A stretch of 5,209 nt of DNA from Pseudomonadales bacterium (GTDB lineage Bacteria; Pseudomonadota; Gammaproteobacteria; Pseudomonadales; Litorivicinaceae). The notes under the pieces are model-generated. The model saw only the letters and a list, made by a program, of their open reading frames with translations, was not told where the DNA came from and did not search any database. The translations under genes were made by a program, and so were the position numbers. The stretch spans positions 1-5,209 of the forward strand of contig JAAXJV010000169.1 in the NCBI GenBank assembly GCA_012269655.1, given 5' to 3'. Positions 1-5,209 of the stretch are shown here, piece after piece; position 1 is the first letter of the stretch, and each line of letters begins with the position of its first letter.

Positions 1-34
1 GGGTTGCCACCGCATTGATCCGTCTGTACTCGTC

Positions 35-1300
35 CTAGGCTGCCTCGACGATCGCAGCCACGCCCATGCCGCCTGCGGTACAGACGCTGATCAGCGCGCG
101 CCCCTGCCCATGCTGATGAATCAGTTTTGACGCAACGCCCAAGACCCGAGCGCCCGTTGCAGCAAAGGGATGGCCGACAGCTAAGGAAGATCCTTTAACG
201 TTTAACTTGCTTCGATCGATGCTGCCGAGTGCGCCCGATGCGCCCATGTTTCGGCAATAGTCATCGTCTTCCCAGGCTTTGAGTGTACACAAAACTTGCG
301 CTGCAAAAGCTTCGTGGATTTCATAAAAATCAAAGTCTTGTAGCGATAAATTGGAGCGATTTAGTAGCTGATTGACCGCTTGGGTTGGTGCCATCAATAG
401 CCCCTCGCCCGCAGCAAAATCGTTAGCAGCGGTTTGCCCTGCAGTCAGCTTCGCCAAGATGGGTAAGCCGTGAGCCTCTGCAAATTCCCGAGTGCCCAAC
501 AACACGGCACTGGCCCCATCCGTCAGTGGAGTTGAATTGCCTGCGCTCAGGGTGCCGGATGCTCGATCAAAAGCCGGTTTGAGTGATGACATGGATTCAA
601 TAGAGGCGTCAGCACGCAGGTTGTTGTCCCGAACCACCCCATTGTGTGAAACGAGCAGGTCATCAAAGAAGCCATCGCGATAGGCTTGAGCCGCGTTTAA
701 ATGACTTTGAACAGCCAGTTGATCCTGAGCCGCTCGAGAAATCTGCCAATGTTTGGCCATCAATTCGCAATGCTGCCCCATTGAGAGGCCCGTGCGAGGT
801 TCATTGGTTGACGGCGGAATGGGGGCGAGTTCACCCAGCGACAGCCCTTTGAAGACACCTAATTTTTTCTTGAGGGTTTTGGATCGGGACAGTTGGACCA
901 GGCGCTTAGCCAATTTGCGGCCTGTGGTCAGCGGCGCGTCTGAGATGGTGTCGGAACCGGCAGCAATACCCGAATCAATTTCGCCTTGCGCAATTTTCGC
1001 TGCCAGCATCAGTGCCCCTTGCAGGCTGGTGCCGCAGGCCATTTGCATGGTGGTGGCGGGGGTATTCGGGCTCAGCGATGTGTTCAGCACCGCTTCACGG
1101 GCCAAGTTCCAGTCGGCGCTATGGACCACAACGGCGCCTGCGGTGACCTCGCCTATCTGAACCCCAGATAAGGAATACCGACTCACCAATCCATTTAGCG
1201 CACCGCTTAACAGATCCAGATTGGTCTGGTCAGAATAGCCGCTGTAAGAACGGCAAAATGGGGTGCGAGCACTGCCTAGAACAAAAACGTCACGGCTCAT
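35..1300 (-). CDS. fadI: FadI-type acetyl-CoA C-acyltransferase (3-ketoacyl-CoA thiolase)
   Basis: Performs the last β-oxidation step, CoA-dependent cleavage of 3-ketoacyl-CoA to acetyl-CoA and an acyl-CoA two carbons shorter. At 421 residues it is close to E. coli FadI (436). All thiolase signatures are intact: nucleophile C89 in MACGTSLQG, HEAFAAQ (H329), GHPFAATGAR (H377) and the C-terminal acid/base C407 in CTAGGMG. FadI-like blocks include RKLAKRLV, LAPIPPSTNEPRTGLSMG, a DNN..R segment, PAFDRASGTLSAGNSTPLTDGAS and KLNVKGSSLAVGHPFAATGAR; the 'PxPP...TGL.MG' region in the loop domain favours FadI over FadA. The start is chosen because it fits the usual thiolase N-terminus (VFVLGSARTPF), follows the fadJ stop directly and has a good Shine-Dalgarno motif. 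It is the third gene of the cluster, so the gene order is hydratase/dehydrogenase then thiolase, as in E. coli fadBA and the reverse of E. coli fadIJ. A biosynthetic thiolase is unlikely given the context. Stop is TAG. Confidence 0.94.
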   Translation of the reverse strand: MSRDVFVLGSARTPFCRSYSGYSDQTNLDLLSGALNGLVSRYSLSGVQIGEVTAGAVVVHSADWNLAREAVLNTSLSPNTPATTMQMACGTSLQGALMLAAKIAQGEIDSGIAAGSDTISDAPLTTGRKLAKRLVQLSRSKTLKKKLGVFKGLSLGELAPIPPSTNEPRTGLSMGQHCELMAKHWQISRAAQDQLAVQSHLNAAQAYRDGFFDDLLVSHNGVVRDNNLRADASIESMSSLKPAFDRASGTLSAGNSTPLTDGASAVLLGTREFAEAHGLPILAKLTAGQTAANDFAAGEGLLMAPTQAVNQLLNRSNLSLQDFDFYEIHEAFAAQVLCTLKAWEDDDYCRNMGASGALGSIDRSKLNVKGSSLAVGHPFAATGARVLGVASKLIHQHGQGRALISVCTAGGMGVAAIVEAA

Positions 1301-3208
1301 TTAAACAACTCCTAACGCGCGAGCCCGCAACGGGCCACCCAAAAATGGTGCAAATCCAGTTCCAAAAATCACGCCGATATCCAATGACTCAGCATCCTGA
1401 ACAATGCCTTCAGCCAAGCAGGCTTCACAGGTGTCCACCAGAGGCTTTAGCAACAAGGCACCTAATTCCGCATCACCTGACGGCAGCGTCCGTTGGGCTT
1501 TGCCCTTTTCCCAAGCATAGAAACCCTGGCCCGACTTGCGCCCTAGCTTGCCCTGGCCAATCAATTGCTTAAGCGAGTTGTCTTGCTGATTGTCCAAACC
1601 CAACTCCTGAGCCACGGCCAAACAAACGTCGAGGCCCACACTGTCCATCAGCTCGATAGGTCCCATCGGCATGCCAAATGCGACAGCCGCGGCATCGAGA
1701 TCTTCGGCCTTGGCGCCTTGCTCCAAGCGATCCAGCGCGCCAAACATATAGGGGGCCAGGACTCTGTTAACCAAGAATCCCGGAGCGGATTTCACGAGTA
1801 ACGGATACTTGCGGATCGCAGCCACAAATCCCCGGGCTTGTTCGAGCACATCGGGCCGTGTCGCTGCCCCTTGTATGATTTCTACCAAGGGCAGTTGTGC
1901 GACCGGATTAAAGAAGTGCACACCCACTAACCGGCTGGGATCCCGCATGCCTTTCGCGATGTCTTCAAGCGGCAAACTAGAAGTATTGGTTGCCAGTAAG
2001 GCGTCAGGTTTCGCTTGCTCCTCCAGACGCTGGAAGAGCGGCTGCTTGACCTCGAGCTTTTCGACCACCGCTTCAATAATGATGTCTGCCTGCACGACGC
2101 CCTCGCCCTTTACATCGGCCCTTAACCGCGACCGCGCATTGTCAATCGCAGGCTGTTTGCGCAGGCGCTTTTTGAACAAGCTTTCGGCGCGTTTTAGTGC
2201 TGGCTCGATGGCGTCTTGAGTCAGGTCCTGAAGGGTTACGTCAAATCCACTGAAGGCCGCCCAGGCTGCAATGTCACCGCCCATCACGCCGGCGCCTATA
2301 ACGTGTAAACGCCGCCCTTTGAATGGGGTCTCGACCTTTTTTAGGGCCTCGGATGCAAAAAACACCTGTCGAAGAGATCCACTGGTCTGCGACAACATCA
2401 TCGCGGGAAATCGCTCTATTTCGCCCGCGCGCATTGATTTAGAGGTGCGGCCATACGCTTCAAATAGGTCAATGAGTGCGAATGGTGCGGGGTAATGCGC
2501 TGGATTCGCCTTGGTCTGCGTTTGCTGTCGCATCTTCTTGGCCAAATACCCTCGGATGGGTTTGAGTTGCATTAAGCGGTGAGCCACGGGGCGTTTGCGC
2601 ACAGTTTTTCGGCCTAGAATGAGTTTCCGAGCGGCCCAGAACAACCGGTCCGGTGTTTCAACCACGCGTTCTAGCCATCCAATCCGTCGAGCGGCCGGTG
2701 CTTTGTAGTTTTTCCCGGTCAGCATGGCGGTCATGGCTGCCAACGCTCCAGCGCGCTCGACGCTTCGACCGGTTCCTCCAAAGCCAGGGAAAATGCCGAG
2801 CTTCACTTCAGGAAACCCTAAGGTGGACTCCTTGGTGGCGACTCGGTAGGTGCAGGCCAAGGCCAATTCGAGTCCGCCGCCCAGACAGAACCCGTGAATG
2901 GCGGCTACAGTCGGCATCGGTAGTGACTCCAACCGATCAAACAAGGCATGGGCGCGCTTCAATGACTCACGCAGTTGCGCTTCGTCACTGAATTCATTGA
3001 ACTCGGCGATGTCGGCGCCGGCGATAAATCCACGGCTCTTCCCCGAGGAAATGATGACGCCTTTGGGCGAGGTTTGTTCAATTTCCACCAGTGCTTGATC
3101 TAGCTCGGCCAGCACCTCGCTGCCGAGTGTATTGACTCGGGCATTGGCATGATCGAGTACCAGATGCCCAAGCCCTTCGCTGTCGATTGAAAACGTCCAG
3201 TGTCTCAT
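1301..3208 (-). CDS. fadJ: FadJ-type bifunctional enoyl-CoA hydratase / 3-hydroxyacyl-CoA dehydrogenase
   Basis: Hydrates trans-2-enoyl-CoA to 3-hydroxyacyl-CoA, then oxidises it with NAD+ to 3-ketoacyl-CoA for the thiolase encoded next. It has 635 residues. The N-terminal crotonase domain (about 10-190) carries FIAGADI (61-67), AAIHGFCLGGGLELALAC and GFPEVKLG; E114 and E134 align with the catalytic pair E119/E139 of E. coli FadB. A basic linker (about 195-295) follows. The NAD-binding domain starts with IGAGVMGG (304-311), then NTSSLPL (408-414) and HFFNPVAQLPLVEII, where H431 and E443 have the spacing of the His-Glu dyad. The first C-terminal dehydrogenase domain holds FGMPMGPIELMD (511-522) and GRKSGQGFY (556-564). 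The IHG and FGTGFAPFLGGP blocks resemble FadJ more than FadB. The protein is about 80-95 residues shorter than E. coli FadJ/FadB, mostly at the far C-terminus, but all catalytic residues are present. The start sits directly after the fadE stop and fits the family N-terminus. Choosing FadJ over FadB is less certain than the enzyme activity. Confidence 0.93.
   Translation of the reverse strand: MRHWTFSIDSEGLGHLVLDHANARVNTLGSEVLAELDQALVEIEQTSPKGVIISSGKSRGFIAGADIAEFNEFSDEAQLRESLKRAHALFDRLESLPMPTVAAIHGFCLGGGLELALACTYRVATKESTLGFPEVKLGIFPGFGGTGRSVERAGALAAMTAMLTGKNYKAPAARRIGWLERVVETPDRLFWAARKLILGRKTVRKRPVAHRLMQLKPIRGYLAKKMRQQTQTKANPAHYPAPFALIDLFEAYGRTSKSMRAGEIERFPAMMLSQTSGSLRQVFFASEALKKVETPFKGRRLHVIGAGVMGGDIAAWAAFSGFDVTLQDLTQDAIEPALKRAESLFKKRLRKQPAIDNARSRLRADVKGEGVVQADIIIEAVVEKLEVKQPLFQRLEEQAKPDALLATNTSSLPLEDIAKGMRDPSRLVGVHFFNPVAQLPLVEIIQGAATRPDVLEQARGFVAAIRKYPLLVKSAPGFLVNRVLAPYMFGALDRLEQGAKAEDLDAAAVAFGMPMGPIELMDSVGLDVCLAVAQELGLDNQQDNSLKQLIGQGKLGRKSGQGFYAWEKGKAQRTLPSGDAELGALLLKPLVDTCEACLAEGIVQDAESLDIGVIFGTGFAPFLGGPLRARALGVV
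1309..1313 (-). promoter_or_regulatory. Ribosome binding site of the thiolase gene
   Basis: AGGAG read on the minus strand, 8 bases before the ATG at 1298-1300. It lies within the last sense codons of the FadJ-like gene (the Leu-Gly-Val-Val end), and the stop TAA sits between motif and start. A ribosome finishing fadJ would therefore already cover this site. This supports both the start choice and translational coupling; the coupling itself is inferred. Confidence 0.75.
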
Positions 3209-5209
3209 TTAGCTGGCCTTGGGCATGTCTGCCGGATGTGATTGGGCTGTGCTGAGCGCCTCGGGTTCAAAATGATCCACCGCCACGACTTTTTCGGTGA
3301 GCGCGAGGCTAAGGCGTAATTGTTTGGCCTCTTGGTCATTCAGCACACCCTGCTCGACAGCTTGGCCAATGGCATCCTGATCATGACGCCATTCGTATTC
3401 GCCTTTGCGAAGTCCCTTAAGGAACTTAGTTTCGATTTCGGCTGTGTCAGTCACCGCCAAAAGTCCGGCCTCCAAGACGCCCGTGGGGTCGTTTTCATTA
3501 AAGTTGACGTACAGATCTCGGGTCATCCGATCGCGCCATGCACCCGGCTGCAAAATTGCCTTGGCCAAACGGTAGTTTTGCTGATCCGAGGCGGGTTTAT
3601 AGGTGATGCCCAGTGGCAATGCCCCCACCCGCATGACCAGCCGAATGACCGGGTTCGGGAAGTTACGGATGACAGCATCCAATTGATGTTGGAAACGTGC
3701 CAAACAGTCCTGCATTGAGGCCTCCAGAACTCCTTGGTCCTCCGCTGGGCGGCCATCTTCGCGGAAACGCTTGAGCGTTGTTGCCATCAAATACATTTCA
3801 GACAAGGCATCGGCCAGTCGACCACTGATCATTTGCTTGCGCTTTAGATCGCCGCCCAACGAAATGACGGTTAAATCCGACACCAGTGCAAAAGACTGGC
3901 TAGCGCGATGCAGTTGTTGATACCAGTGTTTCTCAACAGTCGCATCCGCAGGCGCGCTGGCAAATGCCCCACGAGTCAGGTTGTGGAAGAGACCACCAAA
4001 GAAGTTCGCCAATGCATAGCCCGTATGACCGGCTAGCGCTTGGTCAAATTCCGCCAACCCGGCCTTGGTGTCTGAGTTTTGTGCAGCCTGAACCTCTTTG
4101 ATGAGCCAAGGGTGAGCTCGCAATGCGCCCTGTGCAAAGGTGATCAGGGTACGGGTCAGAATGTTTGCGCCCTCAACGGTAATGCCGACCGGCACCGCCC
4201 CAAAATCGGCGTACAGGTAGTTTGAGGGGCCATCACAGATGGCTTTACCGCCATGAATGTCCATGGCGTTGTCATAGCTATCTCGCATGGCTTCGGTGGC
4301 TTGGTATTTCATCAAACCGCTAATGACGCTGGGCTTTTCGCCATCGTCTACCATGGCGGCCGTCGCGCCCCGCGCGGACTCAAATACATAAGCTCGCTTA
4401 ACCATTTCGGCCAACGGCTCTGCAACGCCTTCCATTTGACCAATGGATAGGCCGAATTGACGGCGAATGCGCGCATAGGCGCTGGTTGTTCGCAATGTGC
4501 CTTTGACGGCGGTGGTGCCGATCGCGGGCAGTGAAATGGCACGTCCTACACTTAAGCACTCCATTAGCATCCGCCAGCCCTGACCGGCGTAATCTGCACC
4601 CCCAATCAAAAATTCCATGGGGATGAATACGTCCTCGCCTGTGACAGGTCCATTCATGAAGGCGCTTCGGCAAGGGAAATGACGACGTCCGGTGTTCACG
4701 CCCGGGTGATCATGGGGCAACAGCGCCAGTGTGATGCCGACATCCGTGCCTTTACCCAGTCGGTTTTCTGGGTCATGCAAGCGGAAAGCCAATCCGACCA
4801 ACGTGGCCACGGGTGCCAAGGTGATATATCGCTTATCAAAGGTCAGCGCCACACCCAGGGTCTTTTTGCCTTTGTACGTGCCTTCACAAACAATCCCGAC
4901 ATCCCGCATCGATCCCGCGTCTGAACCGCTGTTAGGCCCGGTTAACGCAAAGCAAGGAATTTCTGTTCCATCTGCTAACCGAGGTAGGTAGTACGCTTTT
5001 TGTTTGTCGGTGCCGTACTTGGTTAATAGCTCACCGGGCCCAAGCGAGTTGGGTACCATTACCGTGATCGCCGCACTCACGCTGCGCGAACCGATTTTCG
5101 AGACCACCATCGACTGAGCTTGAGCACTAAAACCCAATCCTCCATGTTCCTTCTCGATCAGCATCCCTAAAAAGCCTTCCTTACGGATAAATGCCCAAAC
5201 TTCAGGGGG
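3209..5209 (-). CDS. fadE: FadE-type acyl-CoA dehydrogenase, 5'-partial (N-terminus outside window)
   Basis: Catalyses the first β-oxidation step, FAD-dependent oxidation of acyl-CoA to trans-2-enoyl-CoA. The frame is open to the right edge, giving 666 visible codons. The first ATG in frame (5162-5164) is internal: the 15 upstream codons read PPEVWAFIRKEGFLG and match the block before this point in E. coli FadE. Numbering from that internal Met, visible blocks are the middle-domain motif CFALTGPNSGSDAG (71-84), MECLSVGR (201-208), the flavin-contacting RRQFG block (234-238), AMDIHGGKAICDG (300-312) and ITVEGANILTR (328-338). E331 there is the probable catalytic base, by analogy with the family. 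Residues from about 350 to the end form the long FadE-specific C-terminal region (DUF1974-like), with PNPVIRLVMRVGALPLG and a DHFEPEAL ending like E. coli FadE. About 150 N-terminal residues are probably missing, judged from the 814-residue E. coli protein; in E. coli these include hydrophobic, likely membrane-associated segments. The stop abuts the FadJ-like start. Family call is very secure; chain-length preference cannot be read. Confidence 0.95.
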   Translation of the reverse strand, partial: PPEVWAFIRKEGFLGMLIEKEHGGLGFSAQAQSMVVSKIGSRSVSAAITVMVPNSLGPGELLTKYGTDKQKAYYLPRLADGTEIPCFALTGPNSGSDAGSMRDVGIVCEGTYKGKKTLGVALTFDKRYITLAPVATLVGLAFRLHDPENRLGKGTDVGITLALLPHDHPGVNTGRRHFPCRSAFMNGPVTGEDVFIPMEFLIGGADYAGQGWRMLMECLSVGRAISLPAIGTTAVKGTLRTTSAYARIRRQFGLSIGQMEGVAEPLAEMVKRAYVFESARGATAAMVDDGEKPSVISGLMKYQATEAMRDSYDNAMDIHGGKAICDGPSNYLYADFGAVPVGITVEGANILTRTLITFAQGALRAHPWLIKEVQAAQNSDTKAGLAEFDQALAGHTGYALANFFGGLFHNLTRGAFASAPADATVEKHWYQQLHRASQSFALVSDLTVISLGGDLKRKQMISGRLADALSEMYLMATTLKRFREDGRPAEDQGVLEASMQDCLARFQHQLDAVIRNFPNPVIRLVMRVGALPLGITYKPASDQQNYRLAKAILQPGAWRDRMTRDLYVNFNENDPTGVLEAGLLAVTDTAEIETKFLKGLRKGEYEWRHDQDAIGQAVEQGVLNDQEAKQLRLSLALTEKVVAVDHFEPEALSTAQSHPADMPKAS
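3217..3220 (-). promoter_or_regulatory. Weak ribosome binding site of the FadJ-like gene
   Basis: AAGG on the minus strand, 8 bases before the ATG at 3206-3208, inside the final Lys-Ala-Ser codons of fadE. It is a shorter match to the anti-Shine-Dalgarno than the AGGAG before the thiolase gene, so translation of this gene may lean more on ribosomes arriving from fadE. That last point is inference. Confidence 0.5.

Larger units (their letters stand above)
35..5209 (-). other. β-oxidation operon fadE-fadJ-fadI (promoter outside window)
   Basis: Three same-strand genes have zero intergenic bases at both junctions, so they are almost certainly one transcript. Their products catalyse the successive steps of one β-oxidation cycle: FadE makes the enoyl-CoA, FadJ makes the 3-ketoacyl-CoA and FadI cleaves it. 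FadJ and FadI homologues form a multienzyme complex in E. coli, so co-translation from adjacent genes would suit assembly. No internal promoter space exists, and no fatty-acid regulator site (FadR- or PsrA-like) can be assessed because the 5' region lies beyond the right edge. Confidence 0.85.

Noticed and set aside
1..15. Possible start of a further minus-strand gene (ATG at 13-15, reading Met-Arg-Trp-Gln-Pro), 19 bases after the thiolase stop
   Set aside because: Only five codons are visible and there is no convincing Shine-Dalgarno motif before it. Plausible as the next operon gene, but not supportable here.
1..34. Terminator after the thiolase gene
   Set aside because: The 34 bases beyond the stop show no GC-rich inverted repeat followed by a T run on the minus strand.
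290..375. AT-rich patch within the thiolase gene
   Set aside because: Composition dips here, but the encoded residues (NLSLQDFDFYEIHEAFAAQ) are normal conserved FadI sequence with the catalytic His. It looks like codon choice plus Phe/Tyr/Asn content, not an insertion or foreign segment.
753..1160. Plus-strand open frame of 135 codons opposite the thiolase gene
   Set aside because: It lies wholly antisense to a strongly conserved thiolase sequence that includes the nucleophile motif. Its translation is low-complexity and unlike any family I recognise, so it is a shadow frame.
1809..2219. Plus-strand open frame of 136 codons opposite the NAD-binding domain of FadJ
   Set aside because: Antisense to conserved catalytic motifs (HFFNP, NTSSLP). 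The Ser/Arg-rich translation is typical of a reverse-strand shadow; no independent start signal or family resemblance.
3320..3718. Plus-strand open frame of 132 codons opposite the FadE C-terminal region
   Set aside because: Fully inside fadE on the other strand with no recognisable domain. The hydrophobic start arises from the complement of FadE codons.
4398..4673. Minus-strand frame of 91 codons in another phase inside fadE
   Set aside because: Overlaps conserved FadE motifs in a different frame; its Arg/His/Cys-rich product looks like an out-of-frame reading, and it does not suggest a frameshift because the FadE frame is continuous.

Overview
The window is a fatty-acid β-oxidation cluster. 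Three genes, all read from the minus strand, fill it almost completely. In transcription order (from high to low coordinates) they are: a FadE-type acyl-CoA dehydrogenase that runs off the right edge (3209-5209, N-terminus outside the window); a FadJ-type bifunctional enoyl-CoA hydratase/3-hydroxyacyl-CoA dehydrogenase (1301-3208); and a FadI-type acetyl-CoA C-acyltransferase, or thiolase (35-1300). Together they cover the four chemical steps of one β-oxidation turn: dehydrogenation, hydration, second oxidation and thiolytic cleavage.

The proteins resemble E. coli FadE, FadJ and FadI in long, collinear blocks of residues. The large FadE form with an extended C-terminal domain is typical of Gammaproteobacteria, and base composition looks moderate (roughly mid-50s % GC by eye, uneven). 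I infer a gammaproteobacterium, possibly an environmental or marine lipid user, but cannot name a genus.

The genes are packed as tightly as possible without overlap. At both junctions the TAA stop of one gene is followed directly by the ATG of the next (TAAATG), and each Shine-Dalgarno-like motif lies inside the last codons of the upstream gene. This points to one operon with translational coupling. The promoter must lie beyond the right edge. Only 34 bases follow the thiolase stop, with no terminator visible, so transcription may continue to the left.

I found no RNA gene, mobile element, CRISPR array, long repeat or intergenic region of any size, and no evidence of a previously undescribed system. 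The points worth a second look are the grouping of fadE with fadJ and fadI, the duplicated zero-gap junctions, and the shortened C-terminus of the FadJ-like protein.
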